Assembly: GCF_000004195.4 (NCBI RefSeq)
Contig: NC_030683.2
Location: 4,421,133 to 4,485,132, forward strand
Length of the DNA: 64,000 nucleotides
From: Xenopus tropicalis
Lineage: Eukaryota; Chordata; Amphibia; Anura; Pipidae
Direction of reading: 5' to 3'
Part shown: positions 48,235-59,489 of the stretch, piece by piece
Layout of the letters: each line of letters starts with the position of its first letter
Numbering within the stretch: position 1 is the first letter of the stretch
Position numbers and translations under genes: made by a program
Notes under the pieces: model-generated
Seen by the model: only the letters and a program-made list of their open reading frames with translations
Told to the model about the DNA's origin: nothing
The model's database searches: none

Positions 48235-49385
48235 ACCTCCTGAACTCAGCCTTGTGCCTTTATATGGGGGGCACAGAACCCCTCAGTGACTGCTAATATC
48301 CTTATCATTTACAGTAGGGGGTACATTATCCCTTATAATACATGAGTGATACTCAGAGTTCCCTGTATAACTCAGCCTGCAGCCTTGTGCCTTTATATGG
48401 GGGGCACAGAACCCCTCAGTGACTGCTAATATCCTTATCATTTACAGTAGGGGGTACATTATCCCTTATAATACATGATTGATACTCAGAGTTCCCTGTA
48501 TAACTCAGCCTGCAGCCTTGTGCCTTTATATGGGGGGCACAGAACCCCTCAGTGACTGCTAATATCCTTATCATTTACAGTAGGGGGTACATTATCCCTT
48601 ATAATACACGAGTGATACTCAGAGTTCCCCGTATAACTCAGCCTGCAGCCTTGTGCCTTTATATGGGGGGCACAGAACCCCTCAGTGACTGCTAATATCC
48701 TTATCATTTACAGTAGGGGGTACATTATCCCTTATAATACATGAGTGATACTCAGAGTTCCCTGTATAACTCAGCCTGCAGCCTTGTGCCTTTATATGGG
48801 CACAGAACCCCTCAGTGACTGCTAATATCCTTATCATTTACAGTAGGGGGTACATTATCCCTTATAATACATGAGTGATACTCAGAGTTCCCTGTATAAC
48901 TCAGCCTGCAGCCTTGTGCCTTTATATGGGGGGCACAGAACCCCTCAGTGACTGCTAATATCCTTATCATTTACAGTAGGGGGTACATTATCCCTTATAA
49001 TACATGATTGATACTCAGAGTTCCCTGTATAACTCAGCCTGCAGCCTTGTGCCTTTATATGGGCACAGACCCCCTCAGTGACTGCTAATATCCTTATCAT
49101 TTACAGTAGGGGGTACATTATCCCTTATAATACATGAGTGATACTCAGAGTTCCCTGTATAACTCAGCCTGCAGCCTTGTGCCTTTATATGGGGGGCACA
49201 GAACCCCTCAGTGACTGCTAATATCCTTATCATTTACAGTAGGGGGTACATTATCCCTTATAATACATGAGTGATACTCAGAGTTCCCTGTATAACTCAG
49301 CCTGCAGCCTTGTGCCTTTATATGGGCACAGAACCCCTCAGTGACTTCTAATATCCTTATCATTTACAGTAGGGGGCACATTATC
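48235..49385. repeat. 133-bp minisatellite (CCTTGTGCCTTTATATGGGG...)
   Basis: About 8.5 nearly identical units. Each has ACTCAGAGTTCCCTGTATAAC, CCTTGTGCCTTTATATGG, CAGAACCCCTCAGTGACTGC and TTTACAGTAGGGGGTACATT. Three units lack five bases (TATATGGGCACAG). It lies in the intron between exons A and B and ends about 190 bp before exon B. Confidence 0.96.
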
Positions 49386-49571
49386 CTATGTATCATATTC
49401 TGGAACCCTTAATACATCGTTATCTCACTCTGTATATGAATAGAAGCTAGGAATATATATAGGATGTTGCTGCCGCCGCTGCTGCTGTTTGAGTTATATA
49501 TATACTGACAGTTCTATATAATTACCTGTAATATAACTGTTACTTTCCCTCTCTGTTATTTCTCCCACTAG

Positions 49572-49650
49572 TCAAATAAGAATTTGGATATTTCAATTAA
49601 TGCGTCCAACAACTTCAACCTCAACATTACTTGGTCCATCGGCTCGACAG
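49572..49650 (+). CDS. atrnl1: Attractin-family exon B (juxtamembrane ectodomain)
   Basis: A 79-base exon with acceptor TTTCTCCCACTAG and donor ACAG/GTGAGT. It enters in phase 0 and leaves in phase 1. It encodes 26 residues, SNKNLDISINASNNFNLNI followed by TWSIGST. Two N-glycosylation sequons are present (NAS and NIT), as expected for an extracellular segment. The sequence is very highly conserved in the attractin family, and I recall the DISINASNNF form as closer to ATRNL1 than to ATRN. It is separated from exon A by about 2.7 kb and from exon C by about 12.8 kb, and both junction phases agree. No frameshift or stop is present. Confidence 0.93.
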
Positions 49651-50024
49651 GTGAGTGAACAATTTGTTCCTGACAATGATTTATTTAGCGCTCAGAAATA
49701 GCCGGAGTGACGGCCGCGCCACTTACTTACCTACCGGAACTGCACAATGGAAGATTCCACTGCAGACGCAGCTCTCCCCCCATCCAGGAATGGGAGGGTC
49801 CCAGTAATTGGATTTCAGTGAATAGCATTGGGTTTGTCAGTAAAGACCCAAATCTGTATAATTTAATATTTTATATTTACGGGAGATGTTAGCAGAATCC
49901 CAAGATCTGTTCTGAATAAGGCTCTGTATGCCCTGCATTCCGATATGCGGCGACTGCTGGGGGGGTTTGGTCTGGGGATGCGCCCAATCCACTATTTTAG
50001 GGTCCAGCTGAATAAGGCAGCGAT
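49651..50024. other. Unassigned intronic sequence
   Basis: Contains a truncated dispersed element end (GGGGATGCGCCCAATCCACTA near 49975). No exon seen. Confidence 0.5.
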
Positions 50025-50885
50025 ACTTGATCCCAGCTAAGATATAATTACCCCTTATTGGGGCAGAACAGCCCTATTGGGTTTATTTAATGGTTAAATG
50101 ATTCCCTTTTCTCTGTAATAATAAAACAGTACCTGTACTTGATCCCAACTAAGATATAATTACCCCTTATTGGGGCAGAACAGCCCTATTGGGTTTATTT
50201 CATGGTTAAATGATTCCCTTTTCTCTGTAATAATAAAACAGTACCTGTACTTGATCCCAACTAAGATATAATTACCCCTTATTGGGGCAGAACAGCCCTA
50301 TTGGGTTTATTTAATGGTTAAATGATTCCCTTTTCTCTGTAATAATAAAACAGTACCTGTACTTGATCACAACTAAGATATAATTACCCCTTATTGGGGC
50401 AGAACAGCCCTATTGGGTTTATTTAATGGTTAAATGATTCCCTTTTCTCTGTAATAATAAAACAGTACCTGTACTTGATCACAACTAAGATATAATTACC
50501 CCTTATTGGGGCAGAACAGCCCTATTGGGTTTATTTAATGGTTAAATGATTCCCTTTTCTCTGTAATAATAAAACAGTACCTGTACTTGATCCCAACTAA
50601 GATATAATTACCCCTTATTGGGGCAGAACAGCCCTATTGGGTTTATTTAATGGTTAAATGATTCCCTTTTCTCTGTAATAATAAAACAGTACCTGTACTT
50701 GATCCCAACTAAGATATAATTACCCCTTATTGGGGCAGAACAGCCCTATTGGGTTTATTTCATGGTTAAATGATTCCCTTTTCTCTGTAATAATAAAACA
50801 GTACCTGTACTTGATCCCAACTAAGATATAATTACCCCTTATTGGGGCAGAACAATCCTATTGGGTTTATTTAATGGTTAAATGA
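50025..50885. repeat. 112-bp minisatellite (TACTTGATCCCAACTAAGATAT...)
   Basis: About 7.7 nearly identical 112-bp units, each with CTTGATCCCAACTAAGATA, CCCCTTATTGGGGCAGAACAG, CCCTATTGGGTTTATTTAATG and GATTCCCTTTTCTCTGTAATA. It is flanked by GCATTCTGGATAACAGGTCC, which also flanks the noisy array at 23641-24900, so this is an internal array of a dispersed element. Confidence 0.96.
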
Positions 50886-51764
50886 TTTTTAGTAGACCAA
50901 ATTACGGAATGCCCCACATCCCAAGCATTCTGGATAACAGGTCCCATACTTTTTCACAGTCGGTTTGTTGTATATTCGCTGTTTCGTGGGTCTTTCAACT
51001 TTCTCGCAGTCATGTGACTTTAGGGTGGTGTCGGGTAAAACAGTGGGACATTGGTTTATATCAGAAACCTTTAGCCCCGGGGGAACACAAGGAACGCAGG
51101 GGAAGACGATGTCTGGGAAAAGTACAAAACAATAAATAAATAGCGTTTATAAAAAGCGATTGGAGATTTGTTTTGCGATTTGAACAAAATGGAAGTGAGT
51201 GAGTGTAACGATTGTATCTGTGTCCCTCGTGCTGTCGGGGATGTTGAACAATACTCAGTCAGTTAGATAAGCGCCAGTGATCAGAGTCTTCTGCTCCTCG
51301 GGGGCCGGGAAACTGCGGCTGGAAATGCAAGTTCTACCCCCCTGCAACTCGATAAGGGGGATATTTGTTATTAATCAGCTTTTATTGGCCGAATGTCAAG
51401 ATCATTAGCCAGATTCAGCCAATCACAGCTCTTTATTATGGGGTTGGGATGAAATCAGCCGAATTTGGGGTCCCTATTTATAAACAACTGTACAAATTAT
51501 ATTCTTTTTGATGGATTTCCGTCATTGTAGGGGGGGGGGGGGGGGAATAATCAGTTTATAAAATGGTTTCTTTTAAAATGGAAGGAAAATTAAATAATGG
51601 CCGACATGGGAATAACATCAGAATTCTAAAATTCTATTACTTCTATTACATTGGGGTGTTAGGGGCCCAACCAGGGTTGCCATCTAAGGGCCCCCACCCA
51701 TGTTGCCAGCAGACGCTTCTCCCTGCCCCCTCCCCCAAAGGCAATGTAACTTCCTCTCCTATTT
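50886..51764. other. Unassigned intronic sequence with a G16 run
   Basis: Unique sequence. A 16-base G run lies at 51530-51545. No exon or RNA gene recognised. Confidence 0.5.
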
Positions 51765-52245
51765 ATATTCCAGTCTCTCATTCAATTTACTACCTGGTTG
51801 CCATGCTTCTTTGGACCCTAGCAACCAGATAGCTGCTAAAATTACAAACTGGAGAGCTGGTAAACAAAAAGCTAACTTCAATTTGCCAATTCATAACAAC
51901 ATTTAATTGGTCTTCATTTTTTATTATTTTATTGTTTTTATTATTATTTGCCTTCTTCTGACTCTTTGCAACTTTGAAATGGGGGTCACTGACCCCGGCA
52001 GCCAAAAACCTATTGCTCTGTGAGGCTCCAGTTTTATTGTTATTGTTACTTTTTATTACTTATTTTTATATTCAGGTCTTTTTCTATAAATATATCTTTC
52101 ACTCAAACTACTGCCTGGTTGCTAGGGTAATTTGGATCCTAGCAACCAGATTCCAAACTAGAAAGTTGCTGAACCAAAAAAAAAATTAAAAAAACCATAA
52201 ATAATAAAAAATGAAGGCCAATTGCAACTTGTCTCAGAATATCAC
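51765..52245 (+). mobile_element. Foldback MITE (family M), copy 4, tandem/composite
   Basis: The 3' half of one copy (CAGTCTCTCATTCAATTTAC ... GCAACCAGATAGCTGC ... GCCAATTC) is directly followed by a nearly full copy (AATTGGTCTTCATTTTTTATT, GGGGGTCACTGACCCCGGC, CTCTGTGAGGCTCC, AAATGAAGGCCAATTGC). This is a head-to-tail partial dimer or an insertion of one copy beside another. Confidence 0.8.
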
Positions 52246-52522
52246 TCTCTACAATGAATGTTATTAATATGTGATTGCATTAACGAATGATCCCTAGATA
52301 AAGTGTCTGTTACGTGTCTATCAAAGTGTTTAATCTCACACCAAAAAAGATGTCAAATTTGATGCAAAATGAAAAATCTATTTTTGAAAACAACGTTTGC
52401 TTCCCCTTTGGCACAGAATCTGCCTCTCGATTTACATTTATCAAATGGATATTTCCGCTCCGGAATTAATTCCTTCTATGGACTCTGTGCTGGAATCTTC
52501 GGTGCTTCCCCCTGCTGCATTC
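52246..52522. other. Unassigned intronic sequence
   Basis: AT-rich then mixed sequence without recognisable exon. Open frames starting near 52369 run on into the adjacent GC-rich repeat and are not supported. Confidence 0.45.
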
Positions 52523-53130
52523 AGGGTCGGACTGGGGGTGCAAAGCCCAAAGGGTCTTCCGCTCCATGTGCCCCGAAACCCCCAAGGTGCCCCCGCCGTG
52601 TCCCCTGCACCCTCCACAGGGGCCCCCGCCACTTGCCCAACGTCCTCCCACTTTCAATGCGCCAGGGGAGGGACACCAATGGCTGGGGGAGCACCAGCAT
52701 GGATTGGGTCTGGGCCACCGGGGCACTGGGAAAAAACTTGGTGTGCCCCCCTGTTGGGCACCGGTGTCCCTCCCGTGGCGCGTTGAAAGTGGGAGGACTT
52801 TGGGCAAGTGGCGAGGGCCCCTGTGGAGGGTGCAGGGGACACGGCAGGGGCACCTTGGGGGTAGCGGGGCCCCTGGAGACCCTTCTATGGACTCTTCGAC
52901 ACTTCCCCTTGCTGCATTCAGGGTCGGACTGGGGGTGCAAGCCCAACGCCCCAGGGGCCCCGCAACCCCCAAGGTGCCCCCGCCGTGTTCCCTGCACCCT
53001 TAACAGGGGCCCTCGCCACTTACCCAACGTCCTCCCACTTTCAACGCACCAGAGGAGGGACACCGGCGGCCGGGGGAGCGCCGGCATGGATTGGTTCTGG
53101 GCCACCGTGTTTTTCCCCAGTGCCCCGATG
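52523..53130. repeat. GGGTCGGACTGGG repeat with inverted-repeat arms and a third copy
   Basis: Two direct copies start GCTGCATTCAGGGTCGGACTGGG (about 52515 and 52912). Inside the first, 52579-52677 and 52763-52860 are inverse copies of one another (about 98 bp arms, 85-bp loop). A third copy of the arm, in the first orientation, is at 52968-53064. Overlapping Pro-rich open frames on both strands follow from the GC-rich composition and inverted structure; I do not consider them genes. Confidence 0.9.
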
Positions 53131-54130
53131 GCCCAGTCTGCATGTAACGATCATCTATACAAATATCAGAGAAACACTAAAACAATTTGCAGAATTCGCT
53201 TTCGCTTTCCCATTCTCGCGGTTATTGCCGCGCCCCCATTAATGCCATTACTCAAAGCTCCGACGATCTCCCGTCTGATTAAAGCTTCATTAACGTGTTA
53301 ACTTTGCACTTTTTCAATTAAAACGACTTTGGAGGCGAGTGTTTTTTTTGTCGTATTAAACGCGAGGGGCGGAAAAATGACAACGTTATGAAATGCTGCG
53401 ATTTTAATTAAGATAAACAGACAAAGATTCCGATCCCTTTGTTTCGCTGTTACGACTTCGCATTTAATTAGTAACCTTAACATTGATATCCAACAATAAG
53501 GCTCATCTGCTCGCGCTGATAAAGTCTCCGTATCGCTTGCGTTCCGCGGGGACCGCCATTCTCCCCTTTAGCGTTCGATCCCCTTGGGGGGCGCGTTATC
53601 TGCCCGCGTCTTCGCCGGAAGGTTTTGGCTTCGGTGACTTTTAAAAGAGACATCCAAAGAGCTCCCTAATCTGGGGGGGTCATTTGTATGAGATGATTTG
53701 GTTCATCGGGACAGAAAGATACCTTGTATACAAAGCGGCAATTTAAATATATTTACATACGTTAATGAAGCGGATAAAAAATTAATTTGGCAAAAATAAA
53801 AGAATGGGCCAAGGGGGACCCTAGCATCTCGCTGTGAGAGAGAGTTCTCCGTTATAGCAGTGATAGTGAATACACCGACTCTTCAAGATTCCAGAAGAAT
53901 GAGGGAAATTGACTGGAAAAATATCTGTTTCATAATTACATTAATTAGCATGAAATATCAAAAGGAGAGGAATTATCACATTAAACCCTCTGCTCCTGGC
54001 AAGTCAATCAAAGCCTTTCCCTTAGTGTCCTGTTATACTATCAGTATCCTCACTCCCAGTCAGTATAATCCACCCCCCCGACCCGATACTCAATTGGGTT
54101 TTTTATGTTCCTACCCAAAAAGCCAAGGTC
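53131..54130. other. CpG-retaining, TTAAT-rich island, possible conserved noncoding element
   Basis: About 53150-53800 is unique, AT-rich yet CpG-containing (CTCGCGGTTATTGCCGCG near 53213, GTATTAAACGCGAGGGGCGG near 53353), with repeated TTAATTA/ATTAAT motifs. This unusual mixture in frog intronic DNA is suggestive of an ancient regulatory element. 53860-54130 has no distinct feature besides the array flank GCATTCTGG. Confidence 0.35.
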
Positions 54131-56058
54131 CCAAGCATTCTGGTAACAGTCACCCTGCTATAGTTCCAGGGGTACCCAGGGCACAAATAAGCACTCACCC
54201 CAAATCCCCCCCTAACTGGCCTTCAGGCTGGGCCCCCTTAGCCTATAACAAGGTTACAGATATATAGAAACATTGGGGTAACAGTCACCCCGCTATAGTT
54301 CCAGGGGTACCCAGGGCACAAATAAGCACTCACCCCAAATCCCCCCCCTAACTGGCCTTCAGGCTGGGCCCCCTTAGCCCATAACAAGGTTACAGATATA
54401 TAGAAACATTGGGGTAACAGTCACCCCGCTATAGTTCCAGGGGTACCCAGGGCACAAATAAGCACTCACCCCAAATCCCCCCCTAACTGGCCTTCAGGCT
54501 GGGCCCCCTTAGCCCATAACAAGGTTACAGATATATAGAAACATTGGGGTAACAGTCACCCTGCTATAGTTCCAGGGGTACCCAGGGCACAAATAAGCAC
54601 TCACCCCAAATCCCCCCCTAACTGGCCTTCAGGCTGGGCCCCCTTAGCCCATAACAAGGTTACAGATATATAGAAACATTGGGGTAACAGTCACCCTGCT
54701 ATAGTTCCAGGGGTACCCAGGGCACAAATAAGCACTCACCCCAAATCCCCCCCTAACTGGCCTTCAGGCTGGGCCCCCTTAGCCCATAACAAGGTTACAG
54801 ATATATAGAAACATTGGGGTAACAGTCACCCCGCTATAGTTCCAGGGGTACCCAGGGCACAAATAAGCACTCACCCCAAATCCCCCCCTAACTGGCCTTC
54901 AGGCTGGGCCCCCTTAGCCCATAACAAGGTTACAGATATATAGAAACATTGGGGTAACAGTCACCCTGCTATAGTTCCAGGGGTACCCAGGGCACAAATA
55001 AGCACTCACCCCAAATCCCCCCCTAACTGGCCTTCAGGCTGGGCCCCCTTAGCCCATAACAAGGTTACAGATATATAGAAACATTGGGGTAACAGTCACC
55101 CTGCTATAGTTCCAGGGGTACCCAGGGCACAAATAAGCACTCACCCCAAATCCCCCCCTAACTGGCCTTCAGGCTGGGCCCCCTTAGCCCATAACAAGGT
55201 TACAGATATATAGAAACATTGGGGTAACAGTCACCCTGCTATAGTTCCAGGGGTACCCAGGGCACAAATAAGCACTCACCCCAAATCCCCCCCTAACTGG
55301 CCTTCAGGCTGGGCCCCCTTAGCCCATAACAAGGTTACAGATATATAGAAACATTGGGGTAACAGTCACCCTGCTATAGTTCCAGGGGTACCCAGGGCAC
55401 AAATAAGCACTCACCCCAAATCCCCCCCTAACTGGCCTTCAGGCTGGGCCCCCTTAGCCCATAACAAGGTTACAGATATATAGAAACATTGGGGTAACAG
55501 TCACCCCGCTATAGTTCCAGGGGTACCCAGGGCACAAATAAGCACTCACCCCAAATCCCCCCCTAACTGGCCTTCAGGCTGGGCCCCCTTAGCCCATAAC
55601 AAGGTTACAGATATATAGAAACATTGGGGTAACAGTCACCCCGCTATAGTTCCAGGGGTACCCAGGGCACAAATAAGCACTCACCCCAAATCCCCCCCTA
55701 ACTGGCCTTCAGGCTGGGCCCCCTTAGCCCATAACAAGGTTACAGATATATAGAAACATTGGGGTAACAGTCACCCTGCTATAGTTCCAGGGGTACCCAG
55801 GGCACAAATAAGCACTCACCCCAAATCCCCCCCTAACTGGCCTTCAGGCTGGGCCCCCTTAGCCCATAACAAGGTTACAGATATATAGAAACAATGGGGT
55901 AACAGTCACCCCGCTATAGTTCCAGGGGTACCCAGGGCACAAATAAGCACTCACCCCAAATCCCCCCCTAACTGGCCTTCAGGCTGGGCCCCCTTAGCCC
56001 ATAACAAGGTTACAGATATATAGAAACAATGGGGTAACAGTCACCCCGCTATAGTTCC
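54131..56058. repeat. 134-bp minisatellite (CAAATCCCCCCCTAACTGGCC...)
   Basis: About 14 nearly identical 134-bp units, each with CTAACTGGCCTTCAGGCTGG, CCCATAACAAGGTTACAGAT, ACATTGGGGTAACAGTCACC, CTATAGTTCCAGGGGTACC and AAATAAGCACTCACCCC. CTGCTATAG and CCGCTATAG variants alternate. Preceded by CCCAAGCATTCTGG. A noisy copy lies at 30230-30970. Confidence 0.97.
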
Positions 56059-56654
56059 ATAGCTAGCAGTAGGACAGGCCCGGTGGGTAGCAGGGAGAGG
56101 CCGGTGCCGGTGCCGGATGGGGCAGGGAAGCCGCTCAGTAGCTCAGAGACACATAAAGGGTCGGTTATTATTGTGGGGAATGGAATGTGCCAGACGGGCG
56201 CAGGGAAAGTCGCTGCTACAGAATGAGCTTCTCGATGACACCAATATAGGAAATGGGCCGTAATATAGAGAGACAGAGAGAGCCGACGTGATCGATGGGG
56301 GAAATACACTGAGCGGATGGAGATGAGGGAACTGTAGGAGACGGTTAATAAAGCAAGCGATGCAGTCAGAACACAATGATCCGAAGGTTGAAACTGTACG
56401 AAAGGGTCACAAACTCTGAAATAGAACTTGGGTTCCTATTGACCAATTGAGATCTGTCCGTGTATGGGCACTCCCGACGGCTCACCCCAAAATTGGACAG
56501 ATCTCAATCGGGCAGGTTTATTTTCCCGGCAGATCAGGGGCCACATCAGCTCCTCAGTCCAACAGCCATATACCCGCCATTTTAATTCGGTCGTTTAGCC
56601 CAACATCGTCCACCTTCAGGGGGCATAGGGGGGCGCATCACAACATTAAAGGGG
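56059..56654. other. Unassigned intronic sequence
   Basis: Begins directly where the 134-bp array stops. CCGGTGCCGGTGCCGG near 56101 is a short reiteration. ATTGAGATCTGTCC (56446) and TGGACAGATCTCAAT (56494) form a small inverted repeat, probably the ends of a short dispersed element. No exon seen. Confidence 0.45.
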
Positions 56655-56945
56655 TGGTTTAAACTATTGCTCTGTCAGGCTACAATGTTATTGTTACTTT
56701 TTATTACTTCTTTTTCTATTCAGCCCCTCCCTTATAAATATATTAGTCTCTCGCTCAAACCACTGCCTGGTTGCTGGGGTAATTGGGACCCTAGCAACTA
56801 GATAGCTGCAGAAATTCCAAACTGGAGAGCTGCTGAACAAAAAGCTAAATAATTACAAAAAAAAAAACACAGACAAAAAAAAATGAAGACCAATTGCAAA
56901 TTGTCTCAAAAGAGCACCATCTGCATGATACTAAATGTTAATGTT
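56655..56945 (+). mobile_element. Foldback MITE (family M), copy 5, 5'-truncated
   Basis: Starts within the family at CTATTGCTCTGTCAGGCTAC and continues through AGTCTCTCGCTCAAACCAC, GACCCTAGCAACTAGATAGC and AAATGAAGACCAATTGC. The first third of the element is missing. Confidence 0.8.
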
Positions 56946-56969
56946 AGGGATGCATGGAACCCTAGTTAT

Positions 56970-57676
56970 TGTAGATTGTAAGCTCTTTTGGGCAGGGCTC
57001 TCTTCCCCTCCTGTATCGGTTATTGATTGCTTTATATGTTACTCCTTGTAGAGTGTAAGCTCTTTTGGGCAGGGCTCTCTTCCCCTCCTGTATCGGTTAT
57101 TGATTGCTTTATATGTTACTCCTTGTAGATTGTAAGCTCTTTTGGGCAGGGCTCCCTTCCCCTCCTGTATCGGTTACTGATTGCTTTATATGTTACTCCT
57201 TGTAGAGTGTAAGCTCTTTGGGGCAGGGCTCTCTTCCCCTCCTGTATCGGTTACTGATTGCTTTATATGTTACTCCTTGTAGAGTGTAAGCTCTTTTGGG
57301 CAGGGCTCTCTTCACCTCTTGTATTGGTTATTGATTGCTTTATATGTTACTCCTTGTAGAGTGTAAGCTCTTTTGGGCAGGGCTCTCTTCCCCTCCTGTA
57401 TCGGTTACTGATTGCTTTATATGTTACTCCTTGTAGAGTGTAAGCTCTTTTGGGCAGGGCTCTCTTCACCTCTTGTATTGGTTATTGATTGCTTTATATG
57501 TTACTCCTTGTAGAGTGTAAGCTCTTTTGGGCAGGGCTCTCTTCACCTCTTGTATTGGTTATTGATTGCTTTATATGTTACTCCTTGTAGAGTGTAAGCT
57601 CTTTTGGGCAGGGCTCTCTTCCCCTCCTGTATCGGTTACTGATTGCTTTATATGTTACTCTGTATGCCCAATGTAT
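56970..57676. repeat. 77-bp array (GTAAGCTCTTTTGGGCAGGGC), first block
   Basis: About 9 units with GTGTAAGCTCTTTTGGGCAGG, TCTCTTCCCCTCCTGTATCGG and GATTGCTTTATATGTTACTCC. Two subtypes alternate (CCCCTCCTGTATCGG and CACCTCTTGTATTGG). The last unit continues into the LINE/SINE-type tail at 57677. Confidence 0.95.
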
Positions 57677-57752
57677 GAAACCCACTTATTGTACAGCGCT
57701 GCGGGATATGTTGGCGCTTTATAAATAAATGTTAATAATAATAATAATACCT
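57677..57752 (+). repeat. LINE/SINE-type 3' tail with (AAT)n
   Basis: CCACTTATTGTACAGCGCTGC, TGTTGGCGCTTTATAAATAAA and (AATAAT)n form the characteristic 3' end of widespread L2/CR1-type or derived short elements in frogs and fish. It caps the 77-bp array. Confidence 0.75.
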
Positions 57753-57784
57753 CCCATTATGATTCCCAGATCTCCTTGGGCCGG

Positions 57785-58395
57785 TAGATTGTAAGCTCTT
57801 TTGGGCAGGGCTCTCTTCCCCTCTTGTATCGGTTACTGATTGCTTTATATGTTACTCCTTGTAGAGTGTAAGCTCTTTTGGGCAGGGCTCTCTTCCCCTC
57901 CTGTATCGGTTACTGATTGCTTTATATGTTACTCCTTGTAGAGTGTAAGCTCTTTTGGGCAGGGCTCTCTTCACCTCTTGTATTGGTTATTGATTGCTTT
58001 ATATGTTACTCCTTGTAGAGTGTAAGCTCTTTTGGGCAGGGCTCTCTTCACCTCTTGTATTGGTTATTGATTGCTTTATATGTTACTCCTTGTAGAGTGT
58101 AAGCTCTTTTGGGCAGGGCCCTCTTCCCCTCCTGTATCGGTTACTGATTGCTTTATATGTTACTCCTTGTAGATTGTAAGCTCTTTTGGGCAGGGCTCTC
58201 TTCTCCTCTTGTATCGGTTACTGATTGCTTTATATGTTACTCCTTGTAGAGTGTAAGCTCTTTTGGGCAGGGCTCTCTTCCCCTTCTGTATCAGTTACTG
58301 ATTGCTTTATATGTTACTCCTTGTAGAGTGTAAGCTCTTTTGGGCAGGGCTCTCTTCCCCTCCTGTATCGGTTACTGATTGCTTTATATGTTACT
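57785..58395. repeat. 77-bp array, second block
   Basis: About 8 units of the same 77-bp sequence, starting with GTAGATTGTAAGCTCTTTTGG, then ending in a second copy of the tail. The two block-plus-tail structures are successive copies of one expanded element. Confidence 0.95.
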
Positions 58396-58485
58396 CTATA
58401 TGCCCAATGTATGTAACCCACTTATTGTACAGCGCTGCGGGGTATGTTGGCGCTTTATAAATGAATGTTAATAATAATAATGTAA
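58396..58485 (+). repeat. Second copy of the LINE/SINE-type 3' tail
   Basis: Same tail as 57677-57752 with TACAGCGCTGCGGGGTATG and ATAATAATAATG, a few substitutions different. Confidence 0.75.
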
Positions 58486-59155
58486 TGGTAAACAACCCCT
58501 TTAAAGGTTCAAGGCAGGGCAGGCCCTGCCCCCTTACCCCCACAATAATACTCATTGATTACACAGTTTATATATAGCCGACAGTTGCACTTTAATAATC
58601 AGTCCTTTGCAGCCATTTTAATTTGTGCCTATTTATTGCCCCCCCCCCCCCCCCCCCCGGCGCGGCTTCCCGAGCTTTAATCAAACAAAACCACCAGACC
58701 ATTAAATGTCGATCGTAAACGCCACAATGTATTTTTATGCAATGCCCCATTCCCTGCCCGAGACGGCTTTATAGCGTAAGCAAATTCCACTTCCCTTGGT
58801 TTAGTTACCCATGAATATTTAGAGACAGAGGGTATAAATTATACCAGTCATTCGCGATGGAGAGGGTGCTAACGGGACGCCTTTACTATAACATTTATAT
58901 TCGCCTTTATTTATTCTGCGCTTCTTCCCAGAAGCTCCAAGTCCGTCCCACAGTCTTCATAGGCTCCAGCATCTGCCCCACGCTCTGCCCATAGAAACGC
59001 ACGGAAACTGAATTATTGCAGATTAATTTGTGGCTATAGAGGAAAAAAATGTCAAAATTCCATATTTACAGAATAATAGAATTATTAGGTGAACCGGTTT
59101 GCTCATATCGTTATCCTTTAGAACAATCACGAGAGATCAGATTCATTAATATTCC
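58486..59155. other. CpG-retaining unique stretch, possible conserved noncoding element
   Basis: A C run of 20 lies at 58639-58658. Beyond it about 500 bp is unique, with CpGs kept in AT-rich context (AATGTCGATCGTAAACGCC, GTCATTCGCGATGG). No exon. Same character as 16066-16800 and 53150-53800. Confidence 0.35.
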
Positions 59156-59159
59156 ATTC

Positions 59160-59430
59160 TGAGACAATTTGCAGTTGGTCTTCATTTTTTATTATTTGTA
59201 GTATTTTAGTTATTTTACTTTCAGTTCAGGAGCTCTCCAGTTTGGAGTTTCAGCAGTTATTTGGTTGCTAGGGTCCACTTTACGTTAGTAACCAGGGAGA
59301 GGTTTGGATAAGAGGTTGGTATATGAATAGGGGAGGGGCTGAAGAGAAAAGAAAGTCAAAAAGTAACAATAAAACTGGAGCCTCACAGAGCAAAAGTTTT
59401 TTGGCTGCCGGGTGCAGTGGATGGAAGCTG
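59160..59430 (-). mobile_element. Foldback MITE (family M), copy 6, inverted
   Basis: The same family read in reverse: CAATTTGCAGTTGGTCTTCATT, GAGCTCTCCAGTTTGGA, GGTTGCTAGGGTCC, AATAAAACTGGAGCCTCACAGAG. It is the only copy in minus orientation. Confidence 0.8.
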
Positions 59431-59489
59431 AATTAAAAAAGATGCTACTAAAAAACATTTATAGAAAAATAATGCCCTGACAGCCCCAT

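Noticed and set aside
52369..53301. 310-codon Pro-rich frame and its antisense partners
   Set aside because: They arise from GC-rich direct and inverted repeat copies, with no domain or splice support, and overlap on both strands.
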